From a virus: a stretch of 40,401 nt of DNA. Both the position numbers and the translations under genes were made by a program. Below the pieces are notes generated by a model. The model did not search any database. It had not been told where the DNA came from and was given only the letters and a program-made list of their open reading frames with translations. The stretch spans positions 1 through 40,401 of IMG/VR virus record IMGVR_UViG_3300047408_000110. One strand, given 5' to 3'. Shown here one piece after another: positions 1 to 6,899 of this stretch (within the stretch, counting starts at the first letter, position 1; every line of letters begins with the position of its first letter).

Positions 1-129
1 GACATACCAGCGCGCAAGAGCGCATCGATGAAACCAGTTCGCACTGTGATGCTGCCAGTCAATGGCGCGCTGATCGCAGTGGCAGAAGCGCCAGTGGCGA
101 AGCGTGGTGGCATCAAAGTGCTGGACTAA
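1..129 (+). CDS. C-terminal end of an unidentified protein (5' truncated by window edge)
   Basis: The first frame is open from base 1 to a TAA stop at 127-129 and gives 42 residues that end in GGIKVLD. The codons follow the local style (CCA proline, GCG/GCA alanine), which supports real coding. No domain is recognisable in so short a tail. The reading frame downstream of the stop is the same as that of the next gene, with no other stop in between, so the two could be parts of one interrupted gene. Confidence 0.55.
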   Translation, partial: DIPARKSASMKPVRTVMLPVNGALIAVAEAPVAKRGGIKVLD

Positions 130-168
130 GCATACCAGCAGCAGAACTTCAGAGCGCGCTACTTCAAC

Positions 169-498
169 GTGACGCTGATCGCAGAAGATGGTGCGTCGAT
201 CATCACGCAAGAGTGGGTCGCATCCAACGCTGACATCGATGCGCTGGAAAGCAGAATCATGTCGTGGACGAAACGACCAGACGCTGCACCAATCGTGCGC
301 GTGTGGTTGTTCGACACGTTCACCAAGCAGCTGCACGAGCTGGTGATCGTTGGCGACAAGTTCTGCAAAGCGCCATTCGCTGGCATCAACGATCTGGCTG
401 AGATGTTGGCATGTGCTGATCGAGTCTGCACCAAAGCTGGTCACGAGTGGGGCTGGCAACTGATGGCGCGCAAGCTGTTGAAAGAGGTGCAGTCATGA
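169..498 (+). CDS. Hypothetical protein, 109 aa
   Basis: The frame has no ATG near its 5' end, so a GTG at 169 is the most likely start; no clear Shine-Dalgarno is visible before it. The product is a mixed alpha/beta soluble protein with a Trp-containing C-terminal half (GHEWGW) and no motif that I recognise. The stop TGA overlaps the next start (ATGA at 495-498), the coupling used throughout this early operon. The frame is shared with the preceding truncated gene, so an N-terminal extension by stop-codon suppression or an upstream mutation cannot be excluded. Confidence 0.6.
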   Translation: MTLIAEDGASIITQEWVASNADIDALESRIMSWTKRPDAAPIVRVWLFDTFTKQLHELVIVGDKFCKAPFAGINDLAEMLACADRVCTKAGHEWGWQLMARKLLKEVQS

Positions 499-1031
499 TT
501 CAAGAACTGAACGTTGGCGAAGTGATCACAGTGAAGTCATTCGCGTTCACCAACAAGAATGGTGGCACTGGTCTGTCTGACTGGTCGCACAACGAGCGCT
601 TCAGTGGCACAGCCACAGTGCGCATCGTCAAGCGCTGGGATGACGAAGAGACTGGCGAGCGCGCGATCTCGACAGCTGTCAGCGACGATCTCAACAAGTA
701 TCTCGATCGCAACGCTGGCTCTGATCGCAGAGTCTTCGTGAGCGAGTTCGACATCGAGCGCCAGCCACGCACACACGCTCGTGGCGCAGCCACGCTGCTG
801 GTGGTCATTCTGAGCACGCTGTGCGCCATCAGCGCACACGCTGGCGATCGCAAGCGCCATCACAGCGAGCGTCGAGAGTCGCACAACTACATCATCGAGC
901 GCCAGCAAGCTGGTGCTGTCAGCTCTGGCGACGTGCCAGTGACCAGACGCATTCGTGGCAGTCGAGAGATCGACGTCTACCGCTCTGGCGCGATGTTCGA
1001 AAAGAACAACTTGATTGGAGTCACACGATGA
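495..1031 (+). CDS. Hypothetical protein with a central membrane/signal-like segment, 178 aa
   Basis: The ATG at 495 overlaps the previous stop and is preferred over an upstream in-frame ATG at 447 that would run 50 bases into the neighbour. Residues 1-95 are soluble and charged. Residues 98-115 are strongly hydrophobic (TLLVVILSTLCA) and end in AHAGD, which looks like a signal peptidase site. The rest (120-178) is very basic and polar. A secretion-type segment in the middle of a chain suggests either a single-pass membrane protein or the fusion of a cytoplasmic protein with an exported small protein. Function unknown. Confidence 0.65.
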   Translation: MIQELNVGEVITVKSFAFTNKNGGTGLSDWSHNERFSGTATVRIVKRWDDEETGERAISTAVSDDLNKYLDRNAGSDRRVFVSEFDIERQPRTHARGAATLLVVILSTLCAISAHAGDRKRHHSERRESHNYIIERQQAGAVSSGDVPVTRRIRGSREIDVYRSGAMFEKNNLIGVTR

Positions 1032-1348
1032 AGGGCAAACCAATCGAGACTGACATTGGACGCATCGAGCCATCGATGGGTAGTGGCAAGTCTGATGGCG
1101 ACAAGACCACCACTGGCGAAATGATCAACGCTGGCTCGCTATACATGACGATGAATGGTGGCACAGCCACGCTGAAGCACGCTGGCAAGAAAGTGACGAT
1201 CGCTTTCAGATCGATCTTGCCAACTGGCGCGCTGTTGATCGAATCGCCAACTGGTCGCCAGTTCGTGCTGAGCATCGAGAAAGTGATCAACCATGCGATC
1301 GATCGTGGACTGCTCGACGATCAACTGAGATTCGAGCCACTGGTATGA
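1028..1348 (+). CDS. Hypothetical protein, 106 aa
   Basis: Starts at an ATG overlapping the preceding stop (ATGA). The N-terminal 40 residues are polar and Gly/Ser/Lys rich. The C-terminal part (about residues 42-100) looks like a compact beta-rich domain followed by a helix (IEKVINHAIDRGLLDDQLRF). No family recognised. The 3' end again overlaps the next start, so it belongs to the same translationally coupled early operon. Confidence 0.65.
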   Translation: MKGKPIETDIGRIEPSMGSGKSDGDKTTTGEMINAGSLYMTMNGGTATLKHAGKKVTIAFRSILPTGALLIESPTGRQFVLSIEKVINHAIDRGLLDDQLRFEPLV

Positions 1349-1509
1349 CCAAGAAACAACTGATCGAAGCAATTCTCAGCCATCTGATGGCTGTGCGCAA
1401 AGAAGGTGGTGAGCGTCTCTACTTTGGGGCGCTGACTGCACGCGAAGACAGCGTCGACAACGAGACGTTTGGCGATCTGGTCGATGCGCTGATCGCGAAA
1501 GAAAGCTGA
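1345..1509 (+). CDS. Small hypothetical protein, 54 aa
   Basis: ATG at 1345 overlaps the TGA of the previous gene (ATGA). The product begins MTKKQLIEAILSHLMA, is mostly helical and acidic, and resembles the small accessory proteins common in phage early regions without matching a named family. It is the last gene of the first early transcription unit: a strong hairpin and then a promoter follow. Confidence 0.6.
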   Translation: MTKKQLIEAILSHLMAVRKEGGERLYFGALTAREDSVDNETFGDLVDALIAKES

Positions 1510-1517
1510 CGAAGTTC

Positions 1518-1546
1518 GCGCTGGTTGGTTCGATTCCAGCCAGCGC
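1518..1546 (+). terminator. Intergenic hairpin with a tRNA T-loop-like cap
   Basis: GCGCTGG (1518-1524) pairs with CCAGCGC (1540-1546). The stem continues inward through four more pairs, one of them G-U, to a 7-base loop TTCGATT. It lies directly after the stop at 1509 and before the first repeated promoter. No T-run follows, so intrinsic termination is uncertain; RNA stabilisation or processing is equally possible. The loop and its flanks match the T-arm consensus GGTTCGANTCC. Confidence 0.5.
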
Positions 1547-1558
1547 TGAAGCCATCAG

Positions 1559-1608
1559 AAAAAAAGTAGAAAAAAAGACTTGTGCGCTTTTTCGTCGTGT
1601 GCTTAATT
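1559..1608 (+). promoter_or_regulatory. Early promoter, copy 1 (leaderless type)
   Basis: Two A-tracts (1559-1565 and 1570-1576) precede a -35 box TTGTGC (1580-1585), a 17-base spacer and a -10 box TTAATT (1603-1608) with an extended-10 TG two bases upstream. The start codon ATG lies only six bases after the -10 box, at 1615, so transcription should begin at or within the start codon. The same layout occurs at 3731, 5513 and 7843. Confidence 0.7.
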
Positions 1609-1614
1609 CCACTC

Positions 1615-1860
1615 ATGACAATGAATCAGATGACTGCTTCCAGTATCAAAGGCCAAGTTGCGCAGCCTATCCAAGAGCGCAGCGACATCGTCGCTTTCAA
1701 CTTCACTTGGGCGATGACTGGTGGTGCGTGGATTCGTCGCGCCAACAACGACGTCGAGTGGTTGACGTTCGATCGCATCATCGCAGAAGCGTCGCGCCAA
1801 TGGCTCGATCGCGCGATCGCCAAGCAAGGTCAGTTCACTGGCTGCTGGGTCACAGTCTGA
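1615..1860 (+). CDS. Hypothetical early protein, 81 aa, leaderless
   Basis: The chosen ATG at 1615 begins with ATGACA, as do all four genes that follow the repeated promoter; the longer in-frame start at 1582 would lie inside the -35 box. The protein (MTMNQMTASSIKGQ...) is about 81 residues with a Trp-rich centre (TWAMTGGAWIRRANNDVEWL). No family recognised. It is the first gene of its transcription unit and is followed by a hairpin and then the DUF932 gene. Confidence 0.65.
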   Translation: MTMNQMTASSIKGQVAQPIQERSDIVAFNFTWAMTGGAWIRRANNDVEWLTFDRIIAEASRQWLDRAIAKQGQFTGCWVTV

Positions 1861-1873
1861 AACTTTCGAGCAC

Positions 1874-1901
1874 TGGCTGCGTCGCGCAAGTGGCGCAGCC
1901 A
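1874..1901 (+). repeat. Intergenic hairpin
   Basis: TGGCTGCG (1874-1881) is perfectly complementary to CGCAGCCA (1894-1901) with a 12-base loop. It lies just after a stop codon and is followed by an A/C-rich, probably unstructured leader ending in a Shine-Dalgarno-like TTGGAG (1945-1950). The same hairpin-then-A/C-leader layout recurs at 3082, 6656 and 9625. Confidence 0.5.
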
Positions 1902-1961
1902 CGTCGCTCACTAACAACAGAAGCAGCACTGACCAAAAGCTGCATTGGAGAACAAACACAC

Positions 1962-3071
1962 ATGAAGACAGGAAAGACACTGGTCGAGCTGGCAACTGAG
2001 ATTCAGCGCCAGACTGCGGCCAAACGCGACTTCGTCGCATCCACAGAGCGTCTGAGTTACCAGCCAGACGTAGATGGTGATGTGCGATCATCGCTTGGTG
2101 CAATCCGTTTCAAAGCGAATGGCGACGAATTAGTCGTCAGACCAACGCGACACTGCATCAGACAGATTGGCGAACATACGGGCATCCCAGCTCGCTATGT
2201 CGAGAGAATGGCTGCTGGCAACCAAGAGCTGCTGGCGCATAACATCAACCACTGGTTCAAAAAAGAGCCAAGCACGCGAATGCTGCGCACGCTGATCAAT
2301 GGCGACAGCACAGCACGCGCTTTTCTCAGCGATCGCTACCGTCCACTGGACAACAACGATCTGGCTGAGATCGCGCTGCCAGAACTGCAGAAGTCTGGTT
2401 GCCAAGTGATGTCGTGCGAGATCACAGAGACGCGTCTCTACATTCAAGCAGTCACGCCACGAATGGAGTTTGATCTGAACGCGTTCAGACGCAGTGGCAA
2501 GAAGCTGCACGAAGCAGACCCAGTGCAAGCTGGCGTCGTCATCAGCAACAGCGAAGTTGGTCTTGGCACACTGCGTGTCGAGCCATTGCTCTACAAGCTG
2601 TCATGTCTCAATGGCATGATCAGCGCGCAAGTGATCAAGCGACACCACGTTGGTCGTCGCATGGACGCGTTCGCAGAGCTGGACGCTGCAGCAGAATACT
2701 TCACAGACGCGACACGCCAAGCAGACGATCGCGCTTTCTGGATGAAGGTGCGCGACGTGATGATCGGCGTGTTCAACGTCGAGAAGTTCCAGTCGCTGGT
2801 CGAGAAGTTCGCTGCAACTGGTGAAGTGGCGCTTGAGATTGGCGCAAAGAAAAGCGTCGAAGAGATCACCAATCGCTTCAAGCTGAACGAAGGTGAATCT
2901 GACAGCGTGTTGAATCACTTGGTCGAAGGTGGCGACTTGTCGCTCTTTGGTCTGGCGAACGCAGTCACGCGCACGTCGAGCGACGTGGAGTCATACGATC
3001 GCGCGATCGAGCTGGAGCGTGTTGGTGGCGACATCATCGAGCTGCCAGCAACGCTCTGGTCGAAGAACTGA
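1962..3071 (+). CDS. DUF932 family phage/plasmid protein, 369 aa
   Basis: The start at 1962 is chosen because TTGGAG lies 11 bases upstream and the homologous region begins there; the open frame extends upstream without other support. The motif RAFLSDRYRPLDN (residues 119-131), the following (D/E)LAEIALPEL helix and the overall length of about 370 residues are typical of the DUF932 (phage/plasmid-like, TIGR03299) family. The biochemical role of this family is not established; it is common next to phage replication and recombination genes and on plasmids. A stable hairpin follows the stop. Confidence 0.85.
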   Translation: MKTGKTLVELATEIQRQTAAKRDFVASTERLSYQPDVDGDVRSSLGAIRFKANGDELVVRPTRHCIRQIGEHTGIPARYVERMAAGNQELLAHNINHWFKKEPSTRMLRTLINGDSTARAFLSDRYRPLDNNDLAEIALPELQKSGCQVMSCEITETRLYIQAVTPRMEFDLNAFRRSGKKLHEADPVQAGVVISNSEVGLGTLRVEPLLYKLSCLNGMISAQVIKRHHVGRRMDAFAELDAAAEYFTDATRQADDRAFWMKVRDVMIGVFNVEKFQSLVEKFAATGEVALEIGAKKSVEEITNRFKLNEGESDSVLNHLVEGGDLSLFGLANAVTRTSSDVESYDRAIELERVGGDIIELPATLWSKN

Positions 3072-3081
3072 TCGACACTGG

Positions 3082-3118
3082 TGCGCCAAGCTGCCCCCTG
3101 ACACAACAGCTTGGCGCA
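3082..3118 (+). terminator. Strong 12-bp hairpin after the DUF932 gene
   Basis: TGCGCCAAGCTG (3082-3093) pairs perfectly with CAGCTTGGCGCA (3107-3118) around a 13-base loop. It begins 10 bases after the DUF932 stop. No T-run follows; an A/C-rich leader leads to the ATG at 3156. It may reduce readthrough or protect the 3' end of the upstream message. Confidence 0.55.
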
Positions 3119-3155
3119 TCCAGTCGACCAACCACCAACCAGAAAGACACAACAC

Positions 3156-3392
3156 ATGAGCAACATGAGAATCAAGCGAACACATCGCTGGAAAGTGCAG
3201 CGCAAGCCAGATGGCGAATGGCAGCACGCGACGCCAGCACCACACATGAAAGTTGGCAATGCTCGTGGCTTCGCTGCCACGCTGCTGAATCTGCCACTGG
3301 ACGCGATCTGCTTGCTCAATCGCAACGGTCGTGCAGCGCGCTCTGACAAGCGCATTGGCGATCTGCGCAAAGAGTGGTTTGGCAAGCGATGA
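3156..3392 (+). CDS. Small basic hypothetical protein, 78 aa
   Basis: Starts at ATG 3156 after an A/C-rich leader containing AGAAAGA. An in-frame ATG at 3111 lies inside the hairpin and is unlikely. The product (MSNMRIKRTHRWKVQRK...) is strongly basic at both ends with a central hydrophobic helix (GFAATLLNLPLDAICLL). It might bind nucleic acid, but no family is recognised. Its stop overlaps the next start. Confidence 0.6.
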   Translation: MSNMRIKRTHRWKVQRKPDGEWQHATPAPHMKVGNARGFAATLLNLPLDAICLLNRNGRAARSDKRIGDLRKEWFGKR

Positions 3393-3562
3393 ACATACAA
3401 CAAAAAAAGCTGGCAGTGATCGTCGCGATCGACGAGCTGGTCGCAGACGAAACTGACGACAAGAAGTCGACGCTGCGATTGCGATCGCTCGAAGAGATTC
3501 AGTCACACGCAGAGCGAGCGCACGAGAAGCTATGGCAAGAGCTGCTCAAGCAACACAGCTGA
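3389..3562 (+). CDS. Small helical hypothetical protein, 57 aa
   Basis: ATG at 3389 overlaps the preceding TGA. The protein (MNIQQKKLAVIVAIDELVAD...) is predicted largely helical and charged, with heptad-like spacing that could give a short coiled coil. It overlaps the next gene by 31 bases in a different frame. No family recognised. Confidence 0.55.
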   Translation: MNIQQKKLAVIVAIDELVADETDDKKSTLRLRSLEEIQSHAERAHEKLWQELLKQHS

Positions 3563-3711
3563 AGCCAACCAGAGTCTTCGTTCACTGGTGGCAGCATGGC
3601 GAGCGCGACGTCAAGCTGATCGTTGGCAGAGCGCGCGCAGCAAGATTCATTCGCAAGCTGCGCAGCCAGCGCGTGCGAATCATCTGGTGCATCTATCCAG
3701 AGCGCTTCTGA
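3532..3711 (+). CDS. Small basic protein, 59 aa
   Basis: An open frame from ATG 3532 to TGA 3709-3711 encodes MARAAQATQLKPTRVFVHWW... ending RVRIIWCIYPERF. It contains a beta-strand/basic-helix pattern (VKLIVGRARAARFIRKLRSQRVRIIW) and uses the same codon choices as its neighbours, which supports translation despite the overlap with the previous gene. Function unknown; a nucleic-acid-binding role is only a guess from charge. Confidence 0.5.
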   Translation: MARAAQATQLKPTRVFVHWWQHGERDVKLIVGRARAARFIRKLRSQRVRIIWCIYPERF

Positions 3712-3730
3712 ACATGTGTTCAGACCAGCC

Positions 3731-3780
3731 AAAAAAAAGTTGAAAAAAGTGTTGCACACCAGTGTTCTTGTGCGAATTTA
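3731..3780 (+). promoter_or_regulatory. Early promoter, copy 2 (leaderless type)
   Basis: CCAGCC followed by A-tracts (3731-3738 and 3743-3748), -35 TTGCAC (3752-3757), 17-base spacer and -10 AATTTA (3775-3780). The ATG at 3785 is four bases beyond the -10 box, leaving no room for a ribosome binding site in the transcript. Confidence 0.7.
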
Positions 3781-3784
3781 CACC

Positions 3785-4492
3785 ATGACAAACACTGAAA
3801 AAAGCAGCAACAAAGCGACGCATCGTGGCACTTGCCAAGCGTGTGGTCGCGTTCAAGCAGTCTGGCAAGGTTCGATCGCGAAGCATGGCTACACGGTCGA
3901 CTGGGGTCACTTCAATGGCGTGTGCCAAGGTGCGCACGCTCTGCCAATGGAACAGCAGACGACGTTGACAGTGTCGATCATCGCGATCGCCACCAAGTCA
4001 GCAGAGCGCAGCGAGCAGCTGGCAGTTGATCTGGAATCTGGTGCGATCGCGCCAATGTATTTCAAGAGCGTCTACAATCGCGCCAAGTGCAAGAGCGAGA
4101 AAGTCGAAGTCGCGAAAGAGACGTTGATGCCATACGAAGTCGACCAGTGCTTGTCGCTGGCAGTTCACCAAGCCAAGAGCAGAGCGCGTGACGCGCGCTA
4201 CCACGCGAAGCTGTTGACTGAGCTGATGGCTGCACGCTTTGGTCAAGCGCTGATTCCAGTGAAGCTGGACAAGAAAGAGCTGGCAGCTGGCGCGATCGTT
4301 CGCGTTGGTGGCAAGAATGGCATCGACTGCGAAGTGCTTGAGATCAAGCACATGATCGCCAGTGGCTGCGGCCCTTACATGAACGGTCAGCGACTGCCAC
4401 ACGCGATCATGAAGCGCGAAGATGGTCGCACGTTCGCGATGCCAACCAAGACAATTCGCCAGAGCGCCATCGTGAAAGGTGGTGCTCTGTGA
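3785..4492 (+). CDS. Putative zinc-binding hypothetical protein, 235 aa, leaderless
   Basis: The start ATGACA at 3785 directly follows promoter copy 2. The N-terminus has a possible zinc site: C17-x2-C20, H34, H42 and C47. Residues 85-165 form a long charged helical region, and the C-terminal 70 residues contain a small beta-rich domain (AGAIVRVGGKNGIDCEVLEI). The combination resembles phage DNA- or RNA-associated accessory proteins, but no named family is recognised. The stop overlaps a GTG start of the next gene. Confidence 0.7.
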   Translation: MTNTEKSSNKATHRGTCQACGRVQAVWQGSIAKHGYTVDWGHFNGVCQGAHALPMEQQTTLTVSIIAIATKSAERSEQLAVDLESGAIAPMYFKSVYNRAKCKSEKVEVAKETLMPYEVDQCLSLAVHQAKSRARDARYHAKLLTELMAARFGQALIPVKLDKKELAAGAIVRVGGKNGIDCEVLEIKHMIASGCGPYMNGQRLPHAIMKREDGRTFAMPTKTIRQSAIVKGGAL

Positions 4493-4755
4493 TCGCGCGC
4501 ACAGCGTCAATCAACGGCGTCACGCGACCACGCGAGTTCGAGATCGACATCACGACTTTCGAGCGACATGGCTCGACGATGCGCGCCAGCGCTGAAGCCA
4601 GCACGATTGGTCTGAAGCCAAACGAGTGGCCTGACTGGTTCACTGTGCCATCTGCTGCGATGTTCCACACGTTCGTGCTGCACGAGATCGACAAGAATGA
4701 CGCGCGCATCTACAGCGATGGGCGTGGCAACTGGTTCACGATCTTCAACGACTAA
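4489..4755 (+). CDS. Hypothetical protein, 88 aa
   Basis: Likely GTG start at 4489, overlapping the previous TGA (GTGA). The protein contains an N-terminal beta region and a Trp/Phe-rich centre (NEWPDWFTVPSAAMFHTFVLHEID). One of few genes here ending in TAA. No family recognised. Confidence 0.6.
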   Translation: MIARTASINGVTRPREFEIDITTFERHGSTMRASAEASTIGLKPNEWPDWFTVPSAAMFHTFVLHEIDKNDARIYSDGRGNWFTIFND

Positions 4756-4756
4756 C

Positions 4757-5014
4757 ATGAGCGCTCGAAGCATCAGACACGCACCACGCGCGTTCACATC
4801 GCACGAGATCGCTGGCTCTTTCTGTGACGTGTGCCACACCAGTGGCGCGCGCTACAGTGCCAGCGACGAGCAGACGCTCTGCAAGACGCATCGCGCACAG
4901 TTGCGCAAGCGCGTGATCAAGTGCGCCAATGGCAATCGCATTGGCTTCATCACCACGATCACCAAGACCAAGTCGCTTGGCTTCGAGCCAAAGAATCTGG
5001 AGCGTGCATCATGA
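4757..5014 (+). CDS. Small zinc-ribbon-like protein, 85 aa
   Basis: Begins at ATG 4757, one base after the preceding stop. C23-x2-C26 and C42-x2-H45 could bind one zinc ion (zinc ribbon/TRASH-like). The rest is basic and Thr/Lys rich. It lies in a run of small, coupled genes, several with CxxC pairs; function unknown. Confidence 0.6.
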   Translation: MSARSIRHAPRAFTSHEIAGSFCDVCHTSGARYSASDEQTLCKTHRAQLRKRVIKCANGNRIGFITTITKTKSLGFEPKNLERAS

Positions 5015-5229
5015 CTACTGTTGACGATCTCGATGAACGTCAGCTGCGCGAAGCGCTCGATCACTTGCGTGCGCTCGTGCAATACAAGCAAGGCGAATGG
5101 GAGCACGCGCGCGCCATCTGGTCTTTGCTTGGCAGACCAGCACCAATCAACGTGGCGCGCATCGCAGCGCGCTGTGATGATGTCGCAGCTTTGACGATCG
5201 ATGATCTACGTGAAGCGCTGAAGCCATGA
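5011..5229 (+). CDS. Small acidic helical protein, 72 aa
   Basis: ATG at 5011 overlaps the previous TGA. The product (MTTVDDLDERQLREALDHLRAL...) is helical and acidic with no cysteines; length and style match its neighbours. No family recognised. Its stop overlaps the next ATG (ATGA). Confidence 0.6.
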   Translation: MTTVDDLDERQLREALDHLRALVQYKQGEWEHARAIWSLLGRPAPINVARIAARCDDVAALTIDDLREALKP

Positions 5230-5405
5230 GCGACGACGACGAGCACTGCATCAGCTGCCACACCAAGCTTGGCGCTCTGGATGACGACCCAAACGGTGAG
5301 CACAACGCTGTGTGCGCCAGATGCAGAGCTGAAGAAAGCCACGACTTTGATCGCGAGCCAGATGTGACTTTCGATCGATCTGGTGCTCGCATCGACATGC
5401 CATGA
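5226..5405 (+). CDS. Small acidic zinc-ribbon protein, 59 aa
   Basis: ATG 5226 to TGA 5403-5405. Two CxxC knuckles (C8/C11 and C30/C33) form a classic four-cysteine zinc ribbon in a very acidic chain (MSDDDEHCISCHTKLGALDD...). Such proteins often act as small nucleic-acid or protein adaptors, but that is inference. Coupled at both ends by ATGA overlaps. Confidence 0.6.
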   Translation: MSDDDEHCISCHTKLGALDDDPNGEHNAVCARCRAEESHDFDREPDVTFDRSGARIDMP

Positions 5406-5503
5406 GCGAACCAAACTGTGGCTGCTGTGCGTGTGGCTGCTGGCTGATCATTCTGCTGGTGCTGCTCGTGATCGCTGGCGCGATCGCTGGTTTGGTGCTC
5501 TGA
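5402..5503 (+). CDS. 33-aa cysteine-rich single-pass membrane peptide
   Basis: ATG 5402 overlaps the previous TGA and the frame ends at TGA 5501-5503. The peptide begins MSEPNCGCCACGC and continues into one uninterrupted hydrophobic helix (about residues 14-33). Four cysteines in eight residues next to a membrane helix could bind metal or be lipidated. It is the last gene of its unit, immediately before promoter copy 3. Size and topology would also fit a small lysis or inner-membrane inhibitor peptide; no evidence decides. Confidence 0.5.
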   Translation: MSEPNCGCCACGCWLIILLVLLVIAGAIAGLVL

Positions 5504-5512
5504 AAGCCAGCC

Positions 5513-5563
5513 AAAAAAAAGTGAAAAAAAGTGCTTGCGCCACTTTTCCACTCGTGTTCTAGT
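5513..5563 (+). promoter_or_regulatory. Early promoter, copy 3 (leaderless type)
   Basis: CCAGCC plus A-tracts (5513-5520 and 5524-5530), -35 TTGCGC (5535-5540), 17-base spacer and -10 TCTAGT (5558-5563) with an extended TG. The ATG at 5570 is six bases downstream. The spacer CACTTTTCCAC is nearly identical to that of copy 4. Confidence 0.75.
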
Positions 5564-5569
5564 GTTCGC

Positions 5570-6640
5570 ATGACAAACCAAACTGAATCGAAAAGAATCA
5601 CAGCCAAGTTCACTGGACGCTGCACGAAGTGCAATGGCGTCGTGCCGAGTGGCACACAGTGCAACTGGTCAAAAGCAGCTGGCGTCTCGCACATCAGCTG
5701 CCCGTCGCAGTTCTCCAACTATGACGACGTGCGCAACGCAGCAGATCACGTCGAACACGACATTCTGCGCGCTGAAGTCGCCAATGTCTTCGAGACTCGC
5801 AACGACGACAAGAACGTCAGCGTCACTGCTGGCGTGTTCAAAAAAGATGGTCGCATCTATGTGGTCAAACCCAACAAGCTGAAGACTCGCGTCTATGCGA
5901 AAGAGATCATCGAGTCGCCAGCGCGCATGACTGAGAATGGCGCAGTGGCAGACTTCACGACAGTGTATCGCGCTGGCGTCGTGTTCCAGCTGACTGAGAG
6001 CGATCGCTGGAACTTGGCAGACGCCAAAGACTTTCTGACGAAGTTCAGCAAGTGCATCGTCTGTGGTCGCCATCTCAAAGCAGCCAAGTCAGTGGCTGGC
6101 TCGATCGGCCCTGTGTGTGCGAAATACTTCGCGCACAGCCACAGCTGCGACGACAAGCCAGTGACGAAACTGGTCGACGTCAAAGCGCAAGCGTCGATGG
6201 ACACAGAAGACGACGCCAAGCGCGCTGCGATCGCCACAGAGATCGCGATCAGCGACAGTCAAGCTGAAGCAGCCAACGTCGACCCAGCAGACGAGATGCT
6301 GGCATCTGATGCGATCAACAACGCGAAGCTGGTCATGAGCGACGACCAGCGCGCGCTGCTCGTTGAGCTGCAGCGTCTCAACGCGAAGTCACGCGCATGG
6401 GTGGCTGAAGACCCAGCCAATCGCTGGGCTGGCATTCTCACTGAAGACATCGCCTACTGGGCGAAGAGCGACATCACCAGCGTCGCTGATCTCGACGAGA
6501 TGCAAGCAGCTGAAGACGAAAAAGAGCGTCGCAAGGCGAGCTACAACTACGACGACGTGCCAGTGGCGCGCGACGTCGACAACTACTGGGTCGACGACAG
6601 TGGTCGCGCCAGACGCGACGTCGAAGTCGACGTCAGCTGA
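5570..6640 (+). CDS. DUF6011-type zinc protein, 356 aa, leaderless
   Basis: The start ATGACA at 5570 follows promoter copy 3; the longer frame beginning at 5531 would include the -35 box. There is an N-terminal zinc cluster (C18, C21, C31, H41, C44). Later comes CxVCGRxLxxxxSVxxxIGPVC (C162, C165, C183), the hallmark of the DUF6011 family found in many phage early proteins. The C-terminal 170 residues are acidic and helical. DUF6011 has no assigned activity; single-strand DNA or RNA binding is plausible only by analogy with zinc knuckles. Confidence 0.75.
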   Translation: MTNQTESKRITAKFTGRCTKCNGVVPSGTQCNWSKAAGVSHISCPSQFSNYDDVRNAADHVEHDILRAEVANVFETRNDDKNVSVTAGVFKKDGRIYVVKPNKLKTRVYAKEIIESPARMTENGAVADFTTVYRAGVVFQLTESDRWNLADAKDFLTKFSKCIVCGRHLKAAKSVAGSIGPVCAKYFAHSHSCDDKPVTKLVDVKAQASMDTEDDAKRAAIATEIAISDSQAEAANVDPADEMLASDAINNAKLVMSDDQRALLVELQRLNAKSRAWVAEDPANRWAGILTEDIAYWAKSDITSVADLDEMQAAEDEKERRKASYNYDDVPVARDVDNYWVDDSGRARRDVEVDVS

Positions 6641-6655
6641 GCGTTCACAACGATT

Positions 6656-6686
6656 CTGCGCGCAGCGTTCGAACCGTGGCGCGCAG
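6656..6686 (+). repeat. Intergenic hairpin
   Basis: CTGCGCGC (6656-6663) pairs with GCGCGCAG (6679-6686). The loop contains the small palindrome GTTCGAAC. It lies in the 52-base gap between the DUF6011 gene and the next start, repeating the layout seen after the 1860, 3071 and 9610 stops. Confidence 0.5.
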
Positions 6687-6692
6687 CACGAG

Positions 6693-6899
6693 ATGAACAC
6701 CAACAAACCAACAGAGACAGTGGCAGACTTCAAGCATCGCATCGCGATCATCATGCGCGAGCGCGAGACTGGCAAGCGCTACTCGATCATTGGCGCAGCG
6801 CGATCTCACGACTGCGTCGTCAGAAAGACAAAGACCTATGGCAACAACACCAACACCACGACTACCACTGAGCGTCAACATGCGCACGATCGTCACTGA
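6693..6899 (+). CDS. Small hypothetical protein, 68 aa
   Basis: ATG 6693 follows a hairpin by six bases. The N-terminal part (ETVADFKHRIAIIMRERETGKRYSIIGAARSH) looks like a genuine helix-strand fold. The C-terminal 18 residues are Asn/Thr/His rich and low in complexity where the frame overlaps the start of the next gene. Function unknown. Confidence 0.5.
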   Translation: MNTNKPTETVADFKHRIAIIMRERETGKRYSIIGAARSHDCVVRKTKTYGNNTNTTTTTERQHAHDRH

